DNA from: Natronomonas salinimetallica
GTDB lineage: Archaea; Halobacteriota; Halobacteria; Halobacteriales; Haloarculaceae
Assembly (NCBI RefSeq): GCF_013839515.1
Contig: NZ_JACDNQ010000002.1
Coordinates: forward strand, 1-64,000
Length of the DNA stretch: 64,000 bases
Direction of reading: 5' to 3'
Positions 34,813 through 43,574 of this stretch are shown here, in pieces. The position numbers and the translations under genes are program-made. How positions within the stretch are numbered: the stretch's first letter is position 1; every line of letters begins with the position of its first letter. The notes beneath the pieces are model-generated. The model was not told the origin of the DNA. It saw only the letters and a list, made by a program, of their open reading frames with translations, and ran no database searches.

Positions 34813-35547
34813 ATGGCCGAAGATGGGCGGACGACCGTCGACGAGAACGGATCGGGGTCGAGGGACGACCACTCGGGAGACGACCACTCGGGAGATGACC
34901 ACTCGGGAGATGACCACTCGGGAGACGACCACTCCGGGGACGACCACTCCGGGGACGACAACTCCGGGGACGACCACTCCGGGGACGACGATCCGACCGA
35001 TGGCTCCGTCCCGAAGGACGTCCGGGAGTACGCCCGCTTTTCGAAGATCGACGGCGCGACATACGACCGTGCCAACGAGTTTCTCCGTGAACGGACGTAC
35101 GTCACTGCCCGCGAGTGGGCGATCGCCCGACTCTGTGCGGATTTCAGGACCGAGACCGGTGTCGAGATGACGAAGATCGGCGAGAACCTGCCCGAACTCG
35201 TCCCGTTCATGACGGACACGTACAGCCCTCAGGCAGTGAATCAAGCCCGCTCGTCCTTTGACGATAAAGTCCGGAAGGCGGGGGCGACTTTCCTCTACGG
35301 TGCGATGTGTGATTTCTATACCGCCGAGGAACTGGACGAGTTGATGTACGAAATCACGGAAGTCGCAAAGTTCCTGCTGGAAGTCGAGGGCGTCGAGTTG
35401 ACCGTCGACGAGGAACTCGATACCGAGGAGCGGATTTCGAGCGTGATGCGCGAGGTTCGGGAATCGTCGGCGGCACTCCGACACGACGAGTTCCGCTGTC
35501 CGAACTGTGGCCACGAGGTCCGAACGGAAGCCGAGGAGGGAGGTTAA
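34813..35547 (+). CDS. DUF5806-type protein with a DDHSG repeat tail
   Basis: A 244-residue protein in two parts. Residues 18-57 are eight tandem pentapeptides D-D-H/N-S-G encoded by eight 15-bp direct repeats (34864-34983). The rest (about 65-235) is a helical domain I associate with haloarchaeal DUF5806, ending in a zinc-ribbon half FRCPNCGHEV. The function is unknown. ATG 34813 (MAEDGRTT) is preferred over a GTG at 34762. The stop codon overlaps the convergent pyrC stop. Confidence 0.7.
   Translation: MAEDGRTTVDENGSGSRDDHSGDDHSGDDHSGDDHSGDDHSGDDHSGDDNSGDDHSGDDDPTDGSVPKDVREYARFSKIDGATYDRANEFLRERTYVTAREWAIARLCADFRTETGVEMTKIGENLPELVPFMTDTYSPQAVNQARSSFDDKVRKAGATFLYGAMCDFYTAEELDELMYEITEVAKFLLEVEGVELTVDEELDTEERISSVMREVRESSAALRHDEFRCPNCGHEVRTEAEEGG
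34864..34983 (+). repeat. 15-bp tandem repeat, eight copies
   Basis: Unit GACGACCACTCGGGA, with a second subtype GACGACCACTCCGGG in the last four copies. In-frame within the DUF5806-type gene and codes for DDHSG. The two subtypes suggest two rounds of slippage or unequal exchange. Confidence 0.9.
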
Positions 35548-36806
35548 CGCCGGACGTTCCGTCCGTCCGCCTCGACGAACTGTCCGTCGCGGAATACGAC
35601 GGTCCCACGGACCATCGTCATTTCCGGGAACACGCCGTTTCGGCCCTCGAACGGCGTCCACGAACACTTCGAGTGAAGGTCTTCGCCCCGGATCGGCGTC
35701 GGATCGTCGGGATCGACCAACACCAAGTCGGCGTGGTTTCCCGGCTCGATCCGGCCTTTCGGCTCCAGACCGAAGACGTCTGCGACGTTCGCCGCAGTCA
35801 CGTCCCGGACGCGCTCGTATCCGATCCTTCCGGTCCGCGCCGCCTCCAGTAGGAGCGGGAGGGCAGTTTCGACACCCGGGACCCCGCTCGGCGCGTCCCA
35901 GATTCCCGCGTTCTTCTCCTCGCGGGTATGTGGCGCGTGGTCCGTCGCGACGACGTCGATCGTCCCGCCGTCGAGCAGCCGAAACATCGACTCGCGTCGA
36001 TCCTCACTCCGGAGCGGCGGGTTCATGCGTCCGAACGTCCCGAGCTCCTCGAGGTCGTCCCGCGAGAGGAACAGGTGATGTGGCGTGACTTCGCAGGTCA
36101 TCCCCGCGTCCGAGACGGCTTCGACGCCCTCCGGTGTCGAGGTGTGGGCGATGTGAACCGTCGCGTCGAGGTCCTCGGCCACGCTACAGGCGTGTTCGAT
36201 CGCTTCGATCTCGGCGTTCGCGGTTCGATACGCGCTCCAGGCGTCGGGATCTGTCCGACCTTCGACCGACTCGTCGAACAGCGTCGCGTCCTCGGCGTGG
36301 ACCGTGATCGGGACGCCGGCGTCGTGGGCCCGCTTGACCGCCTCCTCGTAGCGGGCAGTATCGATCCCCATCTCCCCGGTGGAGTCGGCGAGGAACACCT
36401 CGCCGAGCGCGCCGATGGGCTTTTCGAGGAGCTCGTCAGGCTTCCACGTGGCCGTGACACCGCCGTTGATCGCGTAATCGACGATCGACGCCGCTGCGAG
36501 GCCTGCCTTCCGCTCGTAACTCGCGGCGTCGACCGTCGGCGGTTCGGTGTTCGGCTGATCGAACACGGTCGTGACGCCGCCGGCGGCGGCGCTTTTCGAT
36601 CCCGTCCGCCAGGTCTCTTTGTGGGAGAAGCCGGGCTCTCGAAAGTGGACGTGGGCGTCGATCATCCCGGGCAACAGGAGCTTGCCGCCGGCGTCGATGG
36701 AATCACCGTCGGGAGCCAGTCCCGTTCCGATTTCGGCGATCGACTCCCCTTCGATCCGAACGTCGCGCACCCGCCCGTCGGCCAGCGTCGCGTCGTGAAG
36801 TAGCAT
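35544..36806 (-). CDS. pyrC: Dihydroorotase
   Basis: A 420-residue amidohydrolase that cyclises carbamoyl aspartate to dihydroorotate in pyrimidine synthesis. DAHVHFREPGF (near residues 49-59) supplies the two metal-binding histidines and the substrate arginine; TVHAED, HIAHTS and VVATDHAPHT supply the other metal ligands. Length and motifs fit the archaeal class. ATG 36806 begins the usual first strand. It converges with the DUF5806-type gene, with overlapping stop codons, and follows the lipoate ligase-like gene by 32 bp. Confidence 0.92.
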   Translation of the reverse strand: MLLHDATLADGRVRDVRIEGESIAEIGTGLAPDGDSIDAGGKLLLPGMIDAHVHFREPGFSHKETWRTGSKSAAAGGVTTVFDQPNTEPPTVDAASYERKAGLAAASIVDYAINGGVTATWKPDELLEKPIGALGEVFLADSTGEMGIDTARYEEAVKRAHDAGVPITVHAEDATLFDESVEGRTDPDAWSAYRTANAEIEAIEHACSVAEDLDATVHIAHTSTPEGVEAVSDAGMTCEVTPHHLFLSRDDLEELGTFGRMNPPLRSEDRRESMFRLLDGGTIDVVATDHAPHTREEKNAGIWDAPSGVPGVETALPLLLEAARTGRIGYERVRDVTAANVADVFGLEPKGRIEPGNHADLVLVDPDDPTPIRGEDLHSKCSWTPFEGRNGVFPEMTMVRGTVVFRDGQFVEADGRNVRR

Positions 36807-36838
36807 GACTACACGTCTCCGACCGACGGCCCTAAGGC

Positions 36839-37546
36839 TCACGGAACGTCCGGATCGGATAGCTCCGCGGCGGCGACACTCGACGACGTCCGGTCCGCGC
36901 CGAACGCCGCCTCGATGGCGGCCACGACGGGGGCCGGGTCCTCCGGGCCGCCGGCCGCCGCGACCGACCCGACCGAACCGGAATCGAACGGCAGGTCGAG
37001 TGCCGAATAGACCGGGTCGAGTATCTCGGCGATCGTCGTACTGTCGGCGGACCCGACGATCACGCAGCCGCCGACGAGAGCGCTGTCGCGTCCGATGCGC
37101 TGTGCGATCCCCGCGACCTTTCCGCTCCCCCGGACGGAATGCTCTCCGGGGCAGAACGCCTGATCCGGTTCGCCATGTGTGACAGCCGCGCCGGTTTCCC
37201 GGAGCGCCCGCAGTATCGACGCCACCGCCTCGCGATACCGGCCGTCGATCCCCTCACGGCTGTCGTCGACCGGGGTCGCGTACGCGAACGCGACGGTTCG
37301 GCCGGTGTAAGCGACCGCGCTCCCGCCGACGCGCCGCTCGACCGGTTCGTACCCGTGACGGGTGGCGATCCGCCGAGCGCGGTCGTACCCGTCGGCGGCC
37401 GTATCACGCCGACCGAACGCGAGCTGTCTCGGCGGTGTCCACACACGGAGTACCGACTCGGCGGCATCGGCGGAGAGATCCATGAGCGAGGCCGTAACCG
37501 CCCGGTCTCGGCCGACGCTGCTGAGCGACCCGTGGACGAGACGCAT
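36839..37546 (-). CDS. Lipoate-protein ligase/BPL-fold family protein
   Basis: A 235-residue member of the biotin/lipoate ligase fold. RRVGGSAVAY (about 69-78) corresponds to the conserved R-R-x-G-G-G-A-V-x-H loop, though the second glycine triplet is altered and the His is Tyr; GSGKVAGIAQRIG (about 135-147) carries the conserved lysine. Probably transfers or ligates lipoyl groups to 2-oxoacid dehydrogenase or glycine cleavage proteins, but the altered loop leaves activity uncertain. ATG 37546 was chosen; a longer start at 37594 is less likely. It lies upstream of pyrC on the same strand. Confidence 0.72.
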   Translation of the reverse strand: MRLVHGSLSSVGRDRAVTASLMDLSADAAESVLRVWTPPRQLAFGRRDTAADGYDRARRIATRHGYEPVERRVGGSAVAYTGRTVAFAYATPVDDSREGIDGRYREAVASILRALRETGAAVTHGEPDQAFCPGEHSVRGSGKVAGIAQRIGRDSALVGGCVIVGSADSTTIAEILDPVYSALDLPFDSGSVGSVAAAGGPEDPAPVVAAIEAAFGADRTSSSVAAAELSDPDVP

Positions 37547-37598
37547 AGCCGTCAATACGGCCCGACGGTAATAAAACGACACGGGGTGAACCACTGGT

Positions 37599-38429
37599 AT
37601 GGTCGTGGTTCCGGCGTCGGCACTCTGTCGATACGAGCGGTTTTCCCTCTATAACTCGCCGTACCCGGCACACGGTTCGGGACATGCGATCGATCTCTAT
37701 CCCGGCACGAACGGGGCGATTTCCCCCGTCAGGGGAACCGTCCGGTCGATCCAAACGGTCCGATGTCCGGACCGAACATACGCGACCTCCGAGGACCACG
37801 TACTCCTCATCGACTGTGAGTCCCACGTCGCGAGGATACTCCACGTCGATCCTGCGGTCGAAGTCGGCGAGACGATCGAGATCGGCGACCGTCTCGGAAC
37901 TCTCATCAGATCCGGCTTCTTCGGCCGGTGGGTGGACAACCACGTCCACCTCGGCTTCCGTCAGCCGGGGCAGAACCCCTATCGAGCGGGCGGGTCGTTG
38001 CGGATCGAAGTCGACGTCCCCGTCACCGGTCTTGCCTGGGACGGGACCGGGACGGTCCTCGAAGCCGGACCAACGCACGTCCTACTCGACTCGCCTTCGG
38101 ACAGGGAGCACTCAGGGTTCACCGCCCTCGCGGACGACGATGGCGTACCGCTCGACGGCGGGCTCGTCCACTACGAGGGCGGAGGGACGTTCTCGCCCGC
38201 CGACGGGAAGCGTTCGTTGCTCGGGACGTCGATCGGGCTCGCGGACGGTCGCGATCTCCGCTGGGCCGACGTGGCGGTGTTCGCGGACGAAAAGCGAGCG
38301 ACCGGGATCTCGCTTTTCGCATCGAGGGTACCCTTCGGCGTGAAGTTGGTCTTTCGCGATGGTCACGGCTTTGGACCGGGCGAGGAGGTCACCGTCTCGA
38401 TCGAGTCGACGGCTGACGCGATCCGATAA
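37599..38429 (+). CDS. M23-like metallopeptidase-fold protein
   Basis: A 276-residue protein whose first half resembles the LasA/LytM (M23) fold: SGHAIDLYPG has the H-x-x-D pair, DHVLLIDCESHVARILHV the central strands, and WVDNHVHLGF the H-x-H pair that completes the zinc site. The second half is beta-rich and unknown to me. No signal peptide or membrane helix is visible, so it is probably cytosolic, odd for a wall-hydrolase fold, and archaea lack murein. It diverges from the lipoate ligase-like gene with 52 bp between. Confidence 0.6.
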   Translation: MVVVPASALCRYERFSLYNSPYPAHGSGHAIDLYPGTNGAISPVRGTVRSIQTVRCPDRTYATSEDHVLLIDCESHVARILHVDPAVEVGETIEIGDRLGTLIRSGFFGRWVDNHVHLGFRQPGQNPYRAGGSLRIEVDVPVTGLAWDGTGTVLEAGPTHVLLDSPSDREHSGFTALADDDGVPLDGGLVHYEGGGTFSPADGKRSLLGTSIGLADGRDLRWADVAVFADEKRATGISLFASRVPFGVKLVFRDGHGFGPGEEVTVSIESTADAIR

Positions 38430-38452
38430 GGCTGACAGCCGGCACTGTGTCG

Positions 38453-38544
38453 GCCCCGTGGCGGTGTGCCGGGCTCCCGCCGTGTTCGCCACGGGGCGAT
38501 ACTCAGATCACACGGGGGCTGGCCCCGTGATCGTATATAAATAG
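38453..38544 (-). ncRNA. Candidate short RNA under promoter module C
   Basis: On the minus strand a TATA box (TATTTATATAC, complement of 38533-38543) is followed by a dyad (38511-38529, arms CACGGGG and CCCCGTG) ending at a GTG placed for a leaderless start but followed at once by a stop (TGA). Further along, arms GCCCCGTGGCG (38453-38463) and CGCCACGGGGC (38487-38497) form an 11-bp stem. No protein gene lies downstream in that direction, so a small structured RNA is possible. No expression evidence. Confidence 0.3.
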
Positions 38545-38635
38545 GCGGGTGCCGTTCGCTGGCGGAAGGGGTGGTCCACTCGGAAAGACGTCGGGCGGCG
38601 AAGACGAGTTCGATCGTCGGGCGGCGAGGGGGACT

Positions 38636-39139
38636 TCAGGCGTCGAGATACTCCGATTGCACATCGATGACGTCCGAGGAGTCCTCGCAGTCTGCGTAGC
38701 GCCGAAGCGGCTCCTCGTTCAGCTCCAAGAACGTGTGGCCCCACCGAAACTTTCCGAGGATCTCCTCGGCGCGGTCGCGGTGGCCCAGGATTCGAAGCGC
38801 GCCGGCGAACGCCTCGACGGTGTTGAGCCTGAACGGCGTGCCGTAGTTGACGGGGTTGGCCGCGACGAGGAACGGAAGCGAGCGGTGCGGGCCGTCGAGG
38901 CGGAACGCCTCCTCTTCGGCGGTCTCCCACGAACAGTCGAGGGCGACGATCCGGCCACCGGATCCGTTTTCGTCGGCATCGGCCGGGGAAAGCGCGCGGT
39001 CGGCGTACGGATCGAGGACGATTCCCGGGGGCGTGGTTCGAGTCGAACGGTGAAGCGTCGCGAGGTCGAACCGGGCGAGCTTTCGGGCCGAGCACTTCTC
39101 GGGATCGTCGTCGCCCTCGTACCGGACGTGTAGTTCCAC
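38636..39139 (-). CDS. rRNA aminocarboxypropyltransferase Tsr3 (DUF367)
   Basis: A 167-residue protein of the Tsr3 family, which transfers the aminocarboxypropyl group of SAM to a hypermodified uridine of small-subunit rRNA. Family motifs seen are [12 protein letters not shown] (about 68-79), [23 protein letters not shown] (read in two parts) and [12 protein letters not shown]. The length matches archaeal Tsr3. It has its own promoter region toward 39180 and shares no operon. Confidence 0.9.
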   Translation of the reverse strand: MELHVRYEGDDDPEKCSARKLARFDLATLHRSTRTTPPGIVLDPYADRALSPADADENGSGGRIVALDCSWETAEEEAFRLDGPHRSLPFLVAANPVNYGTPFRLNTVEAFAGALRILGHRDRAEEILGKFRWGHTFLELNEEPLRRYADCEDSSDVIDVQSEYLDA

Positions 39140-39218
39140 ATCCGAGGTTACCGTCGGGCAAAGAAAAGTCGATCGGCCGGCGCCGGATATATCCCTGCGG
39201 CCCGAGACGACGCTAGGT

Positions 39219-39560
39219 ATGGATGGCGTGTCGCTGGCTCGTGAGTACTACCGATCGATCGACGACGATGACTACGACGCGCTCGCGGAGGTCCTCTCGG
39301 GGGATTTTCGACACTGTCGTCCCGACCGAACGGTCGAGGGCCGTGATTCGTTCGTACGGTTCATGCGATCGGGACGCCCGGAACGGGAGACGACACACGT
39401 TATCGACTCCGTCTACACCGACGGGATGGAGCGCGTCGCCGTCGAGGGGGAACTGCTCTATCCTGACGGCGAAACGTGGTTTCGGTTCCTCGACGTCTTC
39501 GAAATCGAGGGGAACGAGGTCGAACGCGTTCGGACCTACAGCGCCGTCGATTCCGAGTAG
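39219..39560 (+). CDS. SnoaL/NTF2-like protein
   Basis: A 113-residue NTF2-like fold protein: an N-terminal helix pair ([23 protein letters not shown]), the usual F-x-H-C-x-P turn ([12 protein letters not shown]) and curved strands ending [15 protein letters not shown]. Such proteins may be small isomerases/cyclases or stress-type proteins; the substrate cannot be read. It converges with serS, with 3 bp between stops. Confidence 0.8.
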   Translation: MDGVSLAREYYRSIDDDDYDALAEVLSGDFRHCRPDRTVEGRDSFVRFMRSGRPERETTHVIDSVYTDGMERVAVEGELLYPDGETWFRFLDVFEIEGNEVERVRTYSAVDSE

Positions 39561-39563
39561 CGT

Positions 39564-40940
39564 TCACTCGCCTGCACCGAGCGCCGATTCGCCGACGGGG
39601 TCGTGGCCGTCGATCCGCTCGACCCCGCCCATGTACGGCTGTAACGGCTCGGGGACGTCGACGGTACCGTCCTCGTTTTGGTAGTATTCGAGGATCGCGA
39701 CGACGACGCGTGGGACCGCGACTCCCGACCCGTTGAGGGTGTGAACGTATTCCGCCGATTCGTGTCGCTCGGGTCGGTATTGAATACTCGCCCGCCGGGC
39801 TTGAAACCCCTCGAAGTTCGAGACCGAGGACACCTCGAGCCACCGTCCTCCGGCCTCTGGGCCGTCCTCCATGTCGTCGCCGGGGGCCCACACCTCGACG
39901 TCGTACTTTTTCGCCTGCGTAAAGCCCATATCGCCGGTACACATCTCCAGGACACGGTACGGGAGCCCGAGCCGTTCGAGTACGGCTTTCGCCTCCCCGA
40001 GGAGCCCCTCGAGGCGGTCGTAGCTGTTCTCCGGCCGGACGAAGTTCACCATCTCGACTTTGTTGAACTGGTGAACCCGGACGATACCGCGGGTCTCGGT
40101 CCCGTGTTCGCCGGCCTCCCGCCGGAAGTTCGGCGTGTACGCCTGATGTTTGATCGGGAGGTCGCTGTCGAGGAGGATCTCGTCGCGGTACATGTTGGTC
40201 ACCGGGACCTCGGCGGTCGGGAGCAACCAGAGGTCGTCGTCATCGTAGGGGGCGTCGTTGGCGTCGCCGAGGCGGTAGGCGTCGTCGACGAACTTGGGGA
40301 ACTGGCCCGTCCCCCGCATCGAGGCGGAGTTGACCGGAATCGGTGGGAACACGTCCGTGTAGCCGTGTTCCTCGCGGTGGAGGGCGAGCATGAACTGGAT
40401 CAGCGCGTGTTCCAGTCGTGCGCCCTCACCCGTCGCAACGTAGAACCCGCCGCCCGATACTTTGGCCCCCCGGTCGAAATCGAGGATTCCCAGTTCTTCG
40501 CCCAGGTCGTAGTGAGGAACGACCGGGTCGGGGAGCGCCCGACGGTCCTCGAACCCCCACCGTTCGACCTCGACGTTGTCGGATTCGTCCGCTCCGACCG
40601 GCGCGTCGGGATGTGGGGGGTTCGGGAGTTCGAGTAGGGCGGCCTCCAGTTCGGCCTCCAGTTCGTCGGCTCGGGCTTCGAGCGCTTCGAGCTCGGCCTT
40701 CAGTTCGCTGGATCGCTCGATCGCTTCCTCGGCCGCCTCCTCGTTTCCCTCGCGTTTGAGTTCGCCGATCTCGCTCGATACCTCGTTTCGCTGCCGTCTG
40801 AGGTCGTCACCCGTTGCTTTGAGTTCACGCCACTCCCCGTCGATTTCGAGGATCCGATCGAGGTCGACGTCGACCCCTTTGGCTTCGAGCGCGCGGCGGA
40901 CCTCGTCTGGATTCTCCCGGACGAACTGCCTCGGTAGCAT
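39564..40940 (-). CDS. serS: Seryl-tRNA synthetase
   Basis: A 458-residue class II synthetase charging tRNA-Ser and tRNA-Sec-type acceptors. Residues 1-110 form the long coiled-coil arm that grips the tRNA variable arm (heptad-like Glu/Leu/Arg runs). Catalytic motifs: LPTAEVPVTNMYRDEIL (the T-x-E motif), FRREAGEHGTETRGIVRVHQF (motif 2, read in parts), and LNGSGVAVPRVVVAILEYYQ (motif 3). It is the usual bacterial-type/haloarchaeal SerS, not the methanogen type. Confidence 0.95.
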   Translation of the reverse strand: MLPRQFVRENPDEVRRALEAKGVDVDLDRILEIDGEWRELKATGDDLRRQRNEVSSEIGELKREGNEEAAEEAIERSSELKAELEALEARADELEAELEAALLELPNPPHPDAPVGADESDNVEVERWGFEDRRALPDPVVPHYDLGEELGILDFDRGAKVSGGGFYVATGEGARLEHALIQFMLALHREEHGYTDVFPPIPVNSASMRGTGQFPKFVDDAYRLGDANDAPYDDDDLWLLPTAEVPVTNMYRDEILLDSDLPIKHQAYTPNFRREAGEHGTETRGIVRVHQFNKVEMVNFVRPENSYDRLEGLLGEAKAVLERLGLPYRVLEMCTGDMGFTQAKKYDVEVWAPGDDMEDGPEAGGRWLEVSSVSNFEGFQARRASIQYRPERHESAEYVHTLNGSGVAVPRVVVAILEYYQNEDGTVDVPEPLQPYMGGVERIDGHDPVGESALGAGE

Positions 40941-41085
40941 TTGATCGCGGTTCGCCGCGCCGGCGGAAAATCGTATCGATCACACCGACCCGTTCGGGAC
41001 CGCGACCGACGGCCCGGAACGGCAGCGGGCGGAACGCGAGGGGCCAGAACGAGGGGCTTTACTATCGGACGACGAAACGTACCGT

Positions 41086-41994
41086 ATGGGAATCGGTGAC
41101 GTGTACTCTGTGGAGGCCGTTCCGGACTGTTATTACGTCGACATGGGGCTGTACGGCCGGGACGCGTACGGCTCCGTCTACGTCTACGACACGGAGCGGC
41201 CGGCGGTGATCGACACCGGCCTCGGAACCAACTACGAACACATCCTGGACGCCCTCGAGACGGTCGGGATCGGACGCGACGAACTGGCGTACGTCGTCCC
41301 GACGCACGTCCACCTCGATCACGCCGGCGGGGCCGGCACGCTCGCCGAGGAGACGGGTGCGCGCGTGCTCGTCCACGAGGCCGGCGTCGAACACCTCGTC
41401 GATCCGACCCGCCTGTGGGCGGGGACGAAGGCGGCCGTCGGTGACCGGATCCGATTTTATACGGAGCCCGAGCCGATCCCCGAGGACCGGATCGAAGCGA
41501 TCGAGGGCGGCGAGACGATCGACCTCGGGGACCGGTCTCTCGACGTCTATCACGCCCCCGGCCACGCCTTCCACCAGACGGTATTTCACGATGCGGACGC
41601 GAGGGCGGTCTTCGCCGCCGACGCGGCCGGGATCTACGTGCCCGAGTTGGACCGCGTCGTCGAGACGTCGCCGCCGCCGGGGTTCGACCTCGAGGAAGTC
41701 GTCGCGGACGCGCGGATGATCGAGGCGTTGAATCCCGAGACGATCTGTTATGGACACTTCGGCCCGGTTCCGGCCGAGGGTCGGATCGAGGAGTACGTCG
41801 AGGTGACGCGACGTTGGGTCGAGGCGGTCGAGAAAGCGAGGGCCGAACTGGACGACGAGGACGCGATCGTCGAACGGTTTAGCGAGCGATCCGAAACGAC
41901 CGAGGTGTGGGGCGAGCGGAGCGCGGCCGGGGAGATACGAATGAACGTTCGGGGCGTGCTGCGGTATCTCGACGCGCGCGGCGAGAACGGATAA
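41086..41994 (+). CDS. MBL-fold metallo-hydrolase
   Basis: A 302-residue metallo-beta-lactamase fold protein with the canonical dinuclear site: PTHVHLDHAGG (H-x-H-x-D-H), APGHAFHQTVF (His), AADAAGIYV (Asp) and CYGHFGPV (His). The substrate is unknown. It diverges from serS with a 145-bp spacer and is followed, in convergent orientation, by the Get3-like gene. Confidence 0.85.
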   Translation: MGIGDVYSVEAVPDCYYVDMGLYGRDAYGSVYVYDTERPAVIDTGLGTNYEHILDALETVGIGRDELAYVVPTHVHLDHAGGAGTLAEETGARVLVHEAGVEHLVDPTRLWAGTKAAVGDRIRFYTEPEPIPEDRIEAIEGGETIDLGDRSLDVYHAPGHAFHQTVFHDADARAVFAADAAGIYVPELDRVVETSPPPGFDLEEVVADARMIEALNPETICYGHFGPVPAEGRIEEYVEVTRRWVEAVEKARAELDDEDAIVERFSERSETTEVWGERSAAGEIRMNVRGVLRYLDARGENG

Positions 41995-42118
41995 CGGCGC
42001 TCTCTCGTGTCCCGTTCCGTCGCGTTCAGGACCTTTTGAGGCCTCGATAGAACACCGCTCTATCGGTGGCCCCTCCCGCAACGAGTGGGGTCGCACGACC
42101 GAGCGAAGTAGGGAGAAG

Positions 42119-43099
42119 TCACGTGACGTGGTCCCCTGCGACCGCCGTCCCGACGTCGAGCGCCTCGGCGACCTCGACGAGGAGATCACCTTTTATCTCC
42201 GAGGTCTTCGTCTCGATTTCGGCGACGAGCGGTGTCTCGAACTCCTCGCGGACGCGGCGGAGACGCTCGTTTTCGGTGGCCACGCGCTCTCTGAGATACC
42301 GCGCCCCCCGCCCGTTCTCGTCGTCGTCCGGCGACGGCGTCAGCCGGTTCGCGACCAGCCCACGAACCGAGAGTCCCGACTCGTGCATCGACTCGATCGC
42401 GCGTTCGGTCTCGTTCAACGACAGTTCGTCCGGATTCAACACGAGAAAGAAGGCCGCCTCCTCGCGGAGTGTCGATCCGGCGAACTCGAAGAACTCCTTG
42501 CGCTCCTGTAGGCGAGCGAGGACCGGATCACCGTCCATCACCCGCCTCGGTTCGTTGTTGCCGATCGCGGCCTTCTCGAAGAGATCGATGCTCGTCCGGC
42601 GTTTGTACATCAGCCGGTCGATCCACCCCTCGAGCAGGTCGGGGAGTCCGAGCAGCCGGAGCGTGCTCCCGGTCGGAGAGGTATCGAAGACGACCCGATC
42701 GTACGGGTCGGCCGATCGCATCACCTCGATGAACCGATCGAAGAGCGCGGACTCGTAGGCTCCGGGCGTGTCGTGAGCCATCTCGAGTTGTCGGTTGACC
42801 TCGTTGACCATCGCCGCCGACACCTGCTCTGAGAGGTCCTGTCTGATTTCGTCGAGATGTCTCGTGACCTCCTCGTCGGGGTCGATCTGCATCGCTTCGA
42901 GATTTTCGACTCCCTCGACCGGGGTCGCGTCGTCGTCGAAGCGCTGATCGAAGACGTCCGTCACCGAGTGGGCCGGGTCCGTCGAGACGACGAGCGTCCG
43001 ATGACCGTCGCGTGCCGACTGGACCGCGTACGCACAGGAGACGGTCGTCTTTCCGACGCCGCCCTTTCCGCCGAAGAAGACGAACGGTTCCACGGTCAT
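42119..43099 (-). CDS. ArsA/Get3-type ATPase
   Basis: A 326-residue single-domain SIMIBI ATPase: the P-loop GGKGGVGKTT (residues 10-19), STDPAHSVTDVF (switch I), and DTSPTGSTLRLLGLP (switch II) are all intact. This length and single domain match Get3/TRC40-type targeting factors for tail-anchored membrane proteins, more than the duplicated bacterial arsenite pump ArsA; the CxxC zinc site of eukaryotic Get3 is absent, as in other archaeal members. ATG 43099 was chosen. It lies 28 bp after a 98-residue unknown protein and is probably co-transcribed. Confidence 0.88.
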   Translation of the reverse strand: MTVEPFVFFGGKGGVGKTTVSCAYAVQSARDGHRTLVVSTDPAHSVTDVFDQRFDDDATPVEGVENLEAMQIDPDEEVTRHLDEIRQDLSEQVSAAMVNEVNRQLEMAHDTPGAYESALFDRFIEVMRSADPYDRVVFDTSPTGSTLRLLGLPDLLEGWIDRLMYKRRTSIDLFEKAAIGNNEPRRVMDGDPVLARLQERKEFFEFAGSTLREEAAFFLVLNPDELSLNETERAIESMHESGLSVRGLVANRLTPSPDDDENGRGARYLRERVATENERLRRVREEFETPLVAEIETKTSEIKGDLLVEVAEALDVGTAVAGDHVT

Positions 43100-43127
43100 C
43101 GCCCCCGCCGACAGTCTGTCTGGACCA

Positions 43128-43424
43128 TCAGAAGTGATACTGCTGGCCCTTGCGTTCGACGTAGGAGTCTCGATCCCACAGCCGACGTTCCCACGCCTCG
43201 AACTCGTCTTCGAGGTACGGGAGCAACTCGGCGGTGTAATACGAGACGGGCGATGGGATCCCGAAGGCATCGGGGAAGCACGCGAGTATGAACGCGTCCT
43301 CCTCGTCCTCGGCCTCCTTTTCGATCTTCTCGTAGGCCGGGTGCGTTATCATCCCGTGATACAGCCCCCGGAGCCACTCCTCGAGCGTGAGACGGAACGA
43401 TTCGATCCGGTCTGCGAGCGTCAT
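43128..43424 (-). CDS. Small protein upstream of the Get3-like ATPase
   Basis: The 98-residue protein is soluble and mostly helical, rich in Glu, Tyr and Trp, with FRLTLEEWLRGLYHGMI near the start and LWDRDSYVERKGQQYHF at the end. I do not recognise the family. Being first in a two-gene unit with the ATPase (28 bp apart) it may serve tail-anchored protein handling, but that is guilt by association. Confidence 0.65.
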   Translation of the reverse strand: MTLADRIESFRLTLEEWLRGLYHGMITHPAYEKIEKEAEDEEDAFILACFPDAFGIPSPVSYYTAELLPYLEDEFEAWERRLWDRDSYVERKGQQYHF

Positions 43425-43574
43425 TCGTCACAACGCAGTCCCGCCGGAGTCAAATACCTGTCGCGGGCGTGGGGGGCCGGCGGACGGCGGACGGCGGCGG
43501 CAGGCGGTCTGCGGTCGTGCGGCCGTACCGTCGTCGGACCGCGGCTTCAAGGGTCCTGACCGCGTCCCATCAGT

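Noticed and set aside
42119-43099. Arsenite-pump ATPase (ArsA) for arsenic resistance
   Set aside because: Single domain, no arsenite-binding cysteines, no arsB/arsR/arsD neighbours; a Get3-type role fits better.
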